Part shown: piece by piece, positions 42,604-50,211 of the stretch
Position numbering within the stretch: position 1 is the stretch's first letter
Layout of the letters: every line of letters starts with the position of its first letter
NCBI GenBank assembly: GCA_965231165.1
Contig: OZ246421.1
Coordinates: 1,922,001-1,986,000 of the forward strand
DNA length: 64,000 bases
Direction of reading: 5' to 3'
Origin: Micavibrio_C sp965231165
GTDB lineage: Bacteria; Pseudomonadota; Alphaproteobacteria; Micavibrionales; Micavibrionaceae
Notes under the pieces: generated by a model
Databases searched by the model: none
What the model was told of the DNA's origin: nothing
Seen by the model: the letters and a program-made list of their open reading frames with translations, nothing else
Program-made: the position numbers and the translations under genes

Positions 42604-43027
42604 CAGATGAAAACTCCGTACATATATATAAGAGATGGGGTTTAGATAGCATACTCATTAAGGGGGCTCAAGGGTGGAGGTCTTGCCTCTCCCTATGGGA
42701 GAGGGGGCTAAGGTGTGCAAGTGTGGGCTGACTCCCGAAAGCCACAAAGTTTCTATAATAATTCGAATCGGGGTGTCTTGATATTAACTGGCGGATTTCT
42801 GCCGTGTTGTGGCTGTAACCCCTTGTTTTTCCCATAATATACAGTTGCAAATCTGCAACGCGCTTGAGGAAAATGTGACGTTTTTGCATGAAGATGCTTG
42901 AGGGATCGTTCTTATGGTGTCAAACATAGCGCTGTCATAACCCGAAAGGGGATGATTCTCTCTGGGTTCACCCGAACCTTTGTTCAACTTAAACCAAATC
43001 AGTCTTCGGACTGGAAGGATTAAAACT
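42604..43027. other. Intergenic region upstream of the porin
   Basis: 424 bases without a convincing gene. It contains the palindrome CCTCTCCC-TAT-GGGAGAGG (42686-42704), related to the repeat at 44243-44348, and presumably the porin promoter and leader; TTGATATTAA near 42778 and TATAAT at 42753-42758 are possible promoter parts. An AAGGA near 43015 is the porin ribosome binding site. Confidence 0.6.
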
Positions 43028-44179
43028 ATGAAAAAACTGCTTTGCACAGCCGCTCTGGCTGGCCTCGTTGCAGTAGCCGCTGCTCCGGCTATGGCTCAAG
43101 GCGATCAAAGTGCTCTGAAACTGGACCTCGGTGGTTATTTCCGCGGTTACGTTACGTACCACACCCAAGATACGGTTGCTGGTTCTGACGAGCGCAACAT
43201 CGACATCCTGCGTGATACAGAAGTTCACTTCACAGGCGAAACAACACTGGATAACGGTCTGACCGTTGGTGTTCACGTAGAAGCTGAAGCCGATATGGGC
43301 GACTCTTTCAACGTTGACGAGTCCTACATGTATGTTTCCGGCTCCTGGGGTCGTGTAAACTTCGGTGGCGAAGATGGCGCTGCTTACCTGTTGCAAGTTG
43401 CTGCTCCGTCAGCTGACAGCAACGTTGACGGTATCCGTCAGTACGTTGATGGCGTAAACTATGGTATTGCTCCGGCCGCCTTCACAGGTCTGGCTGCTGC
43501 TGACTGGGATTATGCTCAAGACGCAACCGACACTTCCGACAAGATCACCTACCTGTCGCCGGTATTTAACGGCTTCCAGGCTGGTGTTTCTTATACACCG
43601 GACGTAGTTGCTACAGCATATGCTCTGAACGCTGAAACTGCTGCTGCTTCCAACAGCCTCGGCGGCGTAAATGCTGACGACGTTGCTGGTTCTTATGGCG
43701 ATGCTTGGGACTTGGCTGCCCGTTACGAAGGTCAGTTCGACCAATTCGGTCTGACACTCGGCGCTGGCTTCACCCACGTTGAGCAAGAAGATGCTGCTGC
43801 TGGCGAAGACGACCTGCAAGCCTGGAACGTCGGCGCTGCCGTTACGTTCGGTGGTTTCGGTGTAGGCCTCGTTTACACAGAAAACGACCAAGGCCAGGAC
43901 AACTCTGGTGGTGGTACAGACAACGAAGCCGACATCTGGGTTCTGGGCGCTGACTACACGACCGGTCCTTGGAAAATGGGCGCATCATGGTACACACGTG
44001 ATGATGAAAACTTCGCTGGTACAGACGAACTGGATACAGATCGTTATTCCGGTGGTGTTACATACACCTACGGCCCAGGCATGACCTTCCGTGGTTCCGT
44101 ACACTACATCGACCACGAAGTTGCTGCTTCCGACATGGACGCAACAACGTTCCTGATCGGTTCACAAGTTAACTTCTAA
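43028..44179 (+). CDS. Gram-negative outer-membrane porin
   Basis: 383 residues. Signal peptide MKKLLCTAALAGLVAVAAAP with cleavage after AMA. The mature barrel alternates beta-strands and acidic turns (LDLGGYFRGYVTYHTQDT, HFTGETTLDNGLTVGVHVEA, SGSWGRVNFGGEDGAAYLLQ) and ends in Phe (IGSQVNF), the BAM signal. It resembles the trimeric porins of Rhodospirillales-type bacteria. Codon use is strongly biased, with many GCT, GTT and CTG codons unlike its neighbours, indicating high expression. AAGGA lies nine bases before the ATG and a strong terminator follows. A SecB client by inference. Confidence 0.93.
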   Translation: MKKLLCTAALAGLVAVAAAPAMAQGDQSALKLDLGGYFRGYVTYHTQDTVAGSDERNIDILRDTEVHFTGETTLDNGLTVGVHVEAEADMGDSFNVDESYMYVSGSWGRVNFGGEDGAAYLLQVAAPSADSNVDGIRQYVDGVNYGIAPAAFTGLAAADWDYAQDATDTSDKITYLSPVFNGFQAGVSYTPDVVATAYALNAETAAASNSLGGVNADDVAGSYGDAWDLAARYEGQFDQFGLTLGAGFTHVEQEDAAAGEDDLQAWNVGAAVTFGGFGVGLVYTENDQGQDNSGGGTDNEADIWVLGADYTTGPWKMGASWYTRDDENFAGTDELDTDRYSGGVTYTYGPGMTFRGSVHYIDHEVAASDMDATTFLIGSQVNF

Positions 44180-44205
44180 TCTTCGGATTAGAGTGTGATT
44201 TAAGG

Positions 44206-44237
44206 GAAGGGGCAGGAAACTGCCCCTTCTTCTTTTT
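44206..44237 (+). terminator. Intrinsic terminator of the porin gene
   Basis: GAAGGGGCA, loop GGAAAC, TGCCCCTTC, then a T-rich run: a nine-pair stem shortly after the stop codon. Confidence 0.9.
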
Positions 44238-44242
44238 TGGCT

Positions 44243-44348
44243 TTCTCCCTCTCCCTACGGGAGAGGGTAGGGGTGAGGGGGATTGCGCTAATCATAGTTT
44301 CCCTCACCCGGCCAGCAACGCTGGCCGACCTCCCCCAGAGGGAGAGGT
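44243..44348. repeat. Composite intergenic palindromic repeat
   Basis: CCCTCTCCC-TAC-GGGAGAGGG (44247-44267), then GGCCAGC-AA-GCTGGCC-type palindrome near 44310-44326 and CCTCCCCCAGAGGGAGAGG. Multi-part repeats of this kind are dispersed between genes in many proteobacteria. Its end reads into the leader of the YggS gene. Confidence 0.75.
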
Positions 44349-44404
44349 GAAGGAAGATGTCGCTCGGGATGACAAGCGGGCAGAATTGTGCAAATCTTTC
44401 TTCC

Positions 44405-45067
44405 ATGAACGACATATCTGAAAATCTGAAAATCGTGCGGGACGGGATCGCCAAGGTGGCGCGTGAATATAAGCGCACACCTGATGACGTGCAGCTGGTG
44501 GCGGTTAGCAAGATGCAGGAGCCGGAAAAAATTCTCGCGGCGCTGGGTGGCGGTCAGCGCGTGTTCGGCGAGAACCGTGTGCAGGAAGCGCAAAGCCACT
44601 GGACAGCCTTAAAGCAGCAATATCCCGATATTGTTTTGCATCTGATCGGCCCGTTGCAAACGAATAAAGCCAAGGATGCGGTGGCGCTCTTTGATGTGAT
44701 TGAATCGGTGGACCGCCCCGACATCGTTCAGGCGCTGGCCAAGGAAATGAAAAAGCAGGGGCGCGATATTCCTTGTTTCGTGCAGGTGAATACCGGGGCC
44801 GAAGAGCAGAAGGCGGGGGTTCTGCCTTCGTCGCTTCCATCCTTACTGGCCTTGTGCAAAGAAGAGAGTTTGCGCGTCGAGGGGCTGATGTGCATTCCTC
44901 CCGTAGGGGAACCACCCGCGCTGCATTTTGCTTTCCTGCGCAAGCTGGCGCAGGAATCCGGCCTGAAAAAACTCAGCATGGGCATGAGCGGCGATTACGA
45001 GAAGGCCATTCCGCTGGGCGCTACCCATGTGCGCATTGGGACGGCGATTTTTGGTAACCGACAATAA
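44405..45067 (+). CDS. YggS-family pyridoxal-phosphate-binding protein
   Basis: 220 residues. The PLP Lys is in VQLVAVSKMQ (~residue 36), followed by FGENRVQEAQSHW, LHLIGPLQTNKAKDAV, FVQVNTGAEEQKAGV, LMCIPP and SMGMSGDYEKAIPLGATHVR. Fold-type III PLP homeostasis protein with no known catalytic activity. The ATG at 44405 fits the family; there is no obvious ribosome binding site, and the upstream sequence consists of a palindromic repeat, so expression may depend on the repeat's boundary. Confidence 0.93.
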   Translation: MNDISENLKIVRDGIAKVAREYKRTPDDVQLVAVSKMQEPEKILAALGGGQRVFGENRVQEAQSHWTALKQQYPDIVLHLIGPLQTNKAKDAVALFDVIESVDRPDIVQALAKEMKKQGRDIPCFVQVNTGAEEQKAGVLPSSLPSLLALCKEESLRVEGLMCIPPVGEPPALHFAFLRKLAQESGLKKLSMGMSGDYEKAIPLGATHVRIGTAIFGNRQ

Positions 45068-45079
45068 GTTGTTTTCCTT

Positions 45080-45168
45080 GTCATCCTGAGCGAAGCCCGT
45101 CAGGGCGTAGTCGAAGGATCTGATCAGGTAGCGACCGGGATAGATCCCTCGGCTACGCTCGGGATGAC
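45080..45168. repeat. Intergenic palindromic element, second copy
   Basis: TCATCCTGAGCGAAGCCC at the left and AGATCCCTCGGCTACGCTCG plus GGATGAC at the right. It is an imperfect inverted repeat related to the exact one at 41897-41972. Confidence 0.82.
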
Positions 45169-45192
45169 AAAAAGGGGGAGTGGTAGCTAAGA

Positions 45193-46041
45193 TCAATCCC
45201 GTGGCAGCGGTGCCAGTTTTATTTCGGTGATGGCAGCGGCTGTCTGATCGGCGCGGATAGCGGCGAGGTTGATGCTGGCGGGATCAGACAATGGTGTGAA
45301 TGGCATAGGCGATACGGATTGTGTTCTCGCTATAGGCTTGCGGCGCACCATGGTGCCTGCCATGCGGTCATCGTCGCTGTTTTTATTGAAGCTGTAATGT
45401 TCGTATTCGGCAGGCGGAGCGTTTGCTGTTGCGGCGGGTTGCGGGCTGAAAGCCAGTGCGGGCAATGGTTCACTTTCAATTATGTTGTCATTGAAAGCCA
45501 CGCGGGCGGCCTGATTGAGATGTTGTTCGGGTGAGAGGTGCTGCGGTTTTGTCTGTGGCAGATCACCTTTGGTGACAAGGGCGACCATGTTCCCGGTCAG
45601 GTCTTTTCCGGTTTCTTCCTCGACGATTACATTGGCGATACCGGCGGCAGCCCCGGCAACGCCGCCAAAAATGGCACCGCCGATAATACGGCCCGAGGGT
45701 TTGATGGTATCGCCGGTCACGCTTTCATAAAGGTGATTGACGAGCGGGATATGGTGCAGCGGGTTCACGATGTCGATCAGGTCGCCGAAACCAAAGCTTT
45801 CGGTGTCCGCATCGGGGGTGACCGTACCCGTTACCGGTTCCGCGCTGGCGTAATGAAGGGCAGAGTCGAAGCTGTTTGTTTCCGGGACGGTGGCTTGTGC
45901 GGCGGGCTTGGGGCTTTCCCAGACGGGAACGCTTCCGGCCATGCGGTCATCCGGGTCCCGGCGCATGTGCAGGCGGGGCCGCGCGGGCGTGTCCGCAGCG
46001 TTTTGCGCCGAATAGGCATTCAGGGTGGCAGAATCAAGCAT
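45193..46041 (-). CDS. Hypothetical protein with glycine-zipper segment
   Basis: 282 residues from the ATG at 46041, with GAGG seven bases upstream (a second ATG lies six bases earlier). Most of the protein is low-complexity, Pro/Ala-rich and probably disordered. The centre (~80-150) holds GFGDLIDIVNPLHHIPLVNH followed by the glycine-rich GRIIGGAIFGGVAGAAAGIA, a glycine zipper that may insert in a membrane. The motif DDRMAGSVPVWESPK near the start recurs as DDRMAGTMVRRKP near the end. Function unknown. Confidence 0.72.
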   Translation of the reverse strand: MLDSATLNAYSAQNAADTPARPRLHMRRDPDDRMAGSVPVWESPKPAAQATVPETNSFDSALHYASAEPVTGTVTPDADTESFGFGDLIDIVNPLHHIPLVNHLYESVTGDTIKPSGRIIGGAIFGGVAGAAAGIANVIVEEETGKDLTGNMVALVTKGDLPQTKPQHLSPEQHLNQAARVAFNDNIIESEPLPALAFSPQPAATANAPPAEYEHYSFNKNSDDDRMAGTMVRRKPIARTQSVSPMPFTPLSDPASINLAAIRADQTAAAITEIKLAPLPRD

Positions 46042-46182
46042 GAACAAACCTCAAGAGAGACATTCGCAAGCGTTGTGCCATAAATAATTATTATTTTTCA
46101 ATGACTTAAATTATAGATAGCGGTGCGGACATGCTGAGGCTGCCGTTTTTACCTGCGCACAGGGCAAAAATTGTCATAGAGT

Positions 46183-46698
46183 ATGTTTATGGATGAATCG
46201 GTCAAAATTCCTGTTTCCGTCTATGTCGCCGATCCGCTGACGCGGCGCGTGATTGCCGATGCGGCGGGCGCTGCCGGGTTCTCGGTGGTTTTCCCCGATC
46301 AGCGTGAGACCGCAACGGTCACGGTTTTCGGCCTGGTGCGATTGGGCGCGGTCTTGCAGAAAATCCGCCATTGCGCGCGCAAGGTCGATAGGCAAGCGCG
46401 GATATTTTCCCTCGGGCGGTTTGTGTTCGATCCGGAAGCCTCTACCCTGATGACGGATGAGGGCGAGGAAGTGGTGCTGACGGAAAAAGAGTCGGCGATC
46501 CTGATTTGTCTGGCCGAAGCGCAGGGCGCTTTGATCTCGCGCCGTGATTTGCTGACGAAGGTGTGGGGGTATGTCGACGGCGTTGAAACCCACACGCTGG
46601 AAACGCATATCTACCGCTTGCGGCAAAAACTGGAAATTGATCCGGCAAAACCTGAGATCTTGCTGACGCAAGAGCAGGGTTATAGTTTGAAATTCTAG
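46183..46698 (+). CDS. OmpR-type winged-helix protein with degenerate receiver
   Basis: 171 residues. The C-terminal ~95 residues form a typical OmpR/PhoB DNA-binding domain: VVLTEKESAILICLAEAQGA, LISRRDLLTKVWGYVDGVET and HTLETHIYRLRQKLEIDP. The N-terminal ~75 residues resemble only part of a receiver (VSVYVADPLTRRVIADAAGA) and lack an evident phosphoacceptor Asp. It therefore probably acts without a sensor kinase. The start (46183 or 46189) has no good ribosome binding site. Its targets are unknown; several hypothetical genes surround it. Confidence 0.85.
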   Translation: MFMDESVKIPVSVYVADPLTRRVIADAAGAAGFSVVFPDQRETATVTVFGLVRLGAVLQKIRHCARKVDRQARIFSLGRFVFDPEASTLMTDEGEEVVLTEKESAILICLAEAQGALISRRDLLTKVWGYVDGVETHTLETHIYRLRQKLEIDPAKPEILLTQEQGYSLKF

Positions 46699-46710
46699 GT
46701 TTGCAATCAA

Positions 46711-46741
46711 TTGTCATCCCCGGCCAAGCCGGGGATGACAA
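46711..46741. repeat. Perfect 14-bp-stem intergenic palindrome
   Basis: TTGTCATCCCCGGC, loop CAA, GCCGGGGATGACAA, between two converging genes. It shares GTCATCCC with the other palindromes, and could also work as a terminator-like hairpin. Confidence 0.88.
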
Positions 46742-46756
46742 TGATGGTGGGGAATT

Positions 46757-47278
46757 CTAGGTTACTTTTTCCAGCATGGTTTTGGCGGCTTGCGTCAGGC
46801 TTTCAAGGAAGCTGCCTTCCTTGCGAATGGTCAGGGCCGTCACACCGTTTTGCAGTAATAGATCGAGATCGCCCAGCAACTGATAAATAGCGCGGTTTTC
46901 ATCCTGCGAGAGCGATGGTGTTACTGTTGATGGCGTGACCGGTGCGGCAGGTGTGTGCTGTGCCGTGCTTTGATAGGCATGGGCGGCATTATGGGCGCGT
47001 TGTTGTTGTGATGAAAGTGCGGGCGCTTCGGGGTTTTCTGTTTTGGCCTGCTGGAATTGCGAGTCGGGGGCGATCAGGGTCGAGAGAAATTGTTTCAGCG
47101 CGGCAATCGAGACAACCATATCGTCTTCCCATTGCGGCTTTTCTTTCTTCTCATCGTCCCCGTCTTTTTTGCGGCGCTGATCATCGCGAGGCTCTTCGCG
47201 GCGGATACCCATCCAGGTGTCGGCGCTTTCAGTGTGGCGGAAGGTTGTGCGGAAAATACTGTCCAGACGTGAATCCAT
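46757..47278 (-). CDS. Hypothetical protein
   Basis: 173 residues, no signal peptide. The N-terminal ~50 residues are highly charged (RREEPRDDQRRKKDGDDEKK). A Gln/Ala/Pro/Thr-rich linker follows, then a C-terminal helical piece with AIYQLLGDLDLLLQNGVTAL and FLESLTQAAKTMLEKV. No family recognised. Same strand as, and 35 bases downstream of, the secreted-protein gene, so probably cotranscribed with it. Confidence 0.66.
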   Translation of the reverse strand: MDSRLDSIFRTTFRHTESADTWMGIRREEPRDDQRRKKDGDDEKKEKPQWEDDMVVSIAALKQFLSTLIAPDSQFQQAKTENPEAPALSSQQQRAHNAAHAYQSTAQHTPAAPVTPSTVTPSLSQDENRAIYQLLGDLDLLLQNGVTALTIRKEGSFLESLTQAAKTMLEKVT

Positions 47279-47313
47279 GACATTAGCCTTTAATAAAAAC
47301 GGGTCGTCAAAAA

Positions 47314-48102
47314 TTAATTCTTAAAAAGATTATAGATGTCCTGATTGCGGTTATATTTTTCGTAGCCGGGAATATCCATGTACCAAGCCATTTTCGTGCC
47401 GTCTTTGGACATGATTTCAAAAGACATGACGTCGGCCAGTAAGGCCCATAAATCAAACTTGTTGATCTGTAACGGCGCTTTTACATCAACGGCCCTGGGC
47501 ATCAGTTCCAGTTTGAGTGTCGTTGTGACCTTACCTGACATTTGATAGTCCTTCATGCCTCCCCTGAAGAGATCGTATTCGTCGGCATTCAGTTTCACGC
47601 TCAGCATTTCTTCCAGATACTGAGGTATCAGGGCGATCCACATATCACCAACCTGCAACGGGAACAGGAACTCGGTATCGTGCACCATCTTGATCGGTAT
47701 GGAAATAGAACCCTTCTCGCTGAGTGTGCGTTTGGCATGCGCTTCCGAGGGTACGGTGAAGATTACTTGTGCTTTTATCGTGATCGGATTTTCACCCACA
47801 TCGTAAACATCAAATTCGCTTTGCAGGCGCGATACTTCGGCGCGCAGCAGATTGGCGCGCAGGCTGGGGGTGCCTTGCATATAAGCGGGCGAATTTCGGA
47901 CCCATGTGGTGAAATCCGGCTTGGCTTTGGCCAGTTTAAAGAAGGCAAATCCGGCCATGAACTCCGTCGATAAATTCGGCGTTGTTGTTGACTGGGCATG
48001 CGCCCGGGGCGTTGCCATTATCAGGCAGATAAAACACATCAAAATCACAAGGAGTGTCGGCCCTGTATGTCTTTGCGTCGGTCGTTTGTATTGGTGGGCC
48101 AT
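47314..48102 (-). CDS. Secreted or periplasmic protein of unknown function
   Basis: 262 residues from ATG 48102 (an upstream ATG at 48144 overlaps the CtrA-type site). A basic N-terminus and hydrophobic LLVILMCFICLIM segment form a signal peptide with cleavage after PRAHA. The mature domain is globular: PNLSTEFMAGFAFFKLAKAK, FDVYDVGENPITIKAQVIFT, PLQVGDMWIALIPQYLEEML and DLWALLADVMSFEIMSKDGT. It has beta-rich, lipid-transfer-like features but no family I can name. Confidence 0.72.
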   Translation of the reverse strand: MAHQYKRPTQRHTGPTLLVILMCFICLIMATPRAHAQSTTTPNLSTEFMAGFAFFKLAKAKPDFTTWVRNSPAYMQGTPSLRANLLRAEVSRLQSEFDVYDVGENPITIKAQVIFTVPSEAHAKRTLSEKGSISIPIKMVHDTEFLFPLQVGDMWIALIPQYLEEMLSVKLNADEYDLFRGGMKDYQMSGKVTTTLKLELMPRAVDVKAPLQINKFDLWALLADVMSFEIMSKDGTKMAWYMDIPGYEKYNRNQDIYNLFKN

Positions 48103-48134
48103 GTTGCGCTGCTTGCCAGAGGTGATAAATGGAC

Positions 48135-48149
48135 TTAAGTACACTTTAA
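48135..48149. promoter_or_regulatory. CtrA-type binding site upstream of smr
   Basis: Exact TTAA-N7-TTAA (TTAAGTACACTTTAA) between the divergent secreted-protein gene and smr. On the plus strand the right half gives TTAACT as a -35, with TATAGG about 19 bases on as a possible -10. Confidence 0.55.
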
Positions 48150-48208
48150 CTGATAATAATTTACAGACAGTATAGGATCAGATAAAGCCCTATACAGGCG
48201 GTAAGGCC

Positions 48209-48793
48209 ATGATCTCCATAGATTCTTCAGGGAATAAACGCGGCGGCGGCGGGCAAAAGGAGGGGGAACCCCCTACCGAAGGGTCTACCGTGGCTGAAGA
48301 TCAGGCGCTTTGGGACCAGGTTATGACGGGCGTCAAGCCTCTGGCCGGGGCGCGCAAGGTGGTGCCTGCGGTATCAGGCAACCGCGTCCCCTCAACCCCG
48401 CGGAAAGGGCGGACGGCTGAAAAACCGTTGCCCAAACCGGTGGCCAGAACGCCCGGCGATCAGGAGGTCGATCGGCGCACCGATCAGAAACTGAAACGCG
48501 GCCAGTATCCGGTGGATTTTACACTCGATCTTCACGGCCTTACGCAGGCGGCGGCGCGTGATAAATTGCAGGCGACGTTACGCCGCAGCTATACGCAGGG
48601 ATTGCGCTGCGTACTGGTGATTACGGGCAAGGGCCGGGGCGAGGGGCAAGGTGTTTTGCGCCGCAAGGTTCCTGAATGGCTGGCTGAAGAGGCATTGCGT
48701 CCGATTGTGCTGCGTTTTCATGCGGCGCAGCCGGAACATGGCGGCGGCGGGGCACTGTATGTGTTGTTGCGGCGTAAACGTACGGTTGATTAA
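48209..48793 (+). CDS. Smr-domain protein
   Basis: 194 residues. The first ~100 are polar and Pro/Gly-rich, probably disordered. The Smr domain (~110-190) has DFTLDLHGLTQAAARDKLQA, CVLVITGKGRGEGQGVLRRK and GGGGALYVLLRRKR. LDLHG and TGKG are the signature nuclease-type motifs. Alphaproteobacterial Smr genes often follow mltA; here they are 40 kb apart on opposite sides of the proposed origin. It converges with the M23/GNAT gene, their 3' ends overlapping by four bases. Confidence 0.92.
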   Translation: MISIDSSGNKRGGGGQKEGEPPTEGSTVAEDQALWDQVMTGVKPLAGARKVVPAVSGNRVPSTPRKGRTAEKPLPKPVARTPGDQEVDRRTDQKLKRGQYPVDFTLDLHGLTQAAARDKLQATLRRSYTQGLRCVLVITGKGRGEGQGVLRRKVPEWLAEEALRPIVLRFHAAQPEHGGGGALYVLLRRKRTVD

Positions 48794-50211
48794 TTGACTC
48801 TGACGCTGGTGTTGCGGGTGCGTACCAGTGTTTCTCCGTCAGGTGTTGTACGTGTCAGTGTTATCAGGCCGGTATAGCTCCCTGCGGGTGCCAGATTTTC
48901 GCCGAAACGCTTTCCTATATAATAGAATTGCCGGGCGCGGGTCTTTTCCTGAATGATTTCTCGGTGGGCAACGGGTTTGTCATCGGGGCCTATAATATCC
49001 ATCTCGATTTTATCGCCGAGGGCGGCTCCATAAATCATCACCCAGAATGTCATGGCGTCGGTTTCATTGCGCCGTAGGGTTTCGGGGGCTGTCGCATCGA
49101 TACGCAGAGCATCCATGTCGGGAATGCCCGCCTTGAAACCCGCCGCATAAAGCGCTGCCGGTTCGTAGGTAAGAGGCGGATTCCATAGGGTTGTCCCCGC
49201 ACTATTGCAAGGTGTGTCGCTGCGGTTTCCAGTGAAGGGGTCATAGATGGCACCGCCCTTCATCACGGTAAAGTGCAGATGCGGAAATTCAGCGATCCCG
49301 GAATGACCGACCAGCCCGATGGGGTCGCCCGCTTTGACCTGCTGCCCTTCCTTGACGCGGAAGCTGCCCTGTTTCATGTGGCAGTATAATGTTTGCCAGC
49401 CGCCCTGATGTTCGAGAACGATGCCGTTGCCGCAACCCTTCTTTTCCTGCAGCAATTTTGTGATGTCTTCCTTGCTGGGCATGACGTCTTCAGAGCTATC
49501 GCGCAGGCGCAAGACTTTACCAGCGGCGGCGGCCAGTACGGGAACCCCCTTTTCCATGCTAACGAGATCAAGGATGCCAAAATCGCTGCCGTCATGCGTG
49601 TCATAGGTCAGCGGGCCGCAGGTGAAATCGCGGGCATTGTCGGTAGCGGCATCGGAGTCAGGATAATTCACCAGCCAGCATGAGGTGCCGGGCTGGCAGG
49701 CGACGGGCAGTTGCAGACTGATCGTGTCTTGTGCGCGCGCGGGCAACGGTAAGAGAAGCAGTAGCATGAAGATCAGTTTCATAACCAAACAACCGCTGCC
49801 GTCACCGTAAAAATTTTCCTGCCGACCAACCTCTTTGAAATGCAGGTTCTCGTAAAACTCATGAAGCTTTGCATCATTTTCGGGTGTTTCCAGAGAAACA
49901 GACGGGATGTTGCGGTTTTTTGCATAGGTGATGGCTGCCTTGATCAGTCCTTTGCCGACGCCTTGTCCACGATAGGCGGGCATCACGGCTACTGAATCAA
50001 TACTCAGATTTTCTTTGTCGCCCGCTACTTCCGCGAGCAGATGGCCACAGACGCCTTGCACCACGTTGTCATAGACCAATACGACTTGTGTGGGATCAAG
50101 CATCAATTCGTAAAAGCTTTCCTCATCAACCGGGTATTGCGCTGCGCGGAAGCTGATGGTTTCGGTTTGCGCCATTAGCGAAATGTCATCAAGGGTGGCT
50201 TTGCGGATCAT
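48790..50211 (-). CDS. GNAT acetyltransferase joined in frame to a LytM/M23 peptidase
   Basis: 473-codon frame with no internal stop. Residues 1-143 are a GNAT domain with the acetyl-CoA loop VMPAYRGQGVGKGLI. It ends in GSGCLVMKL, and the same MKL begins a signal-peptide-like stretch (MKLIFMLLLLLPLPARAQ). A periplasmic M23 domain follows, with zinc ligands in THDGSDFG and HLHFTV, and a C-terminal beta domain (~360-473). Either an internal ATG at 49782 makes a separate secreted 330-residue peptidase, or the protein is a membrane fusion with cytoplasmic GNAT and periplasmic peptidase. No clear ribosome binding site precedes the internal ATG. Its start overlaps the last ATP-grasp gene by four bases. 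Confidence 0.86.
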   Translation of the reverse strand: MIRKATLDDISLMAQTETISFRAAQYPVDEESFYELMLDPTQVVLVYDNVVQGVCGHLLAEVAGDKENLSIDSVAVMPAYRGQGVGKGLIKAAITYAKNRNIPSVSLETPENDAKLHEFYENLHFKEVGRQENFYGDGSGCLVMKLIFMLLLLLPLPARAQDTISLQLPVACQPGTSCWLVNYPDSDAATDNARDFTCGPLTYDTHDGSDFGILDLVSMEKGVPVLAAAAGKVLRLRDSSEDVMPSKEDITKLLQEKKGCGNGIVLEHQGGWQTLYCHMKQGSFRVKEGQQVKAGDPIGLVGHSGIAEFPHLHFTVMKGGAIYDPFTGNRSDTPCNSAGTTLWNPPLTYEPAALYAAGFKAGIPDMDALRIDATAPETLRRNETDAMTFWVMIYGAALGDKIEMDIIGPDDKPVAHREIIQEKTRARQFYYIGKRFGENLAPAGSYTGLITLTRTTPDGETLVRTRNTSVRVN

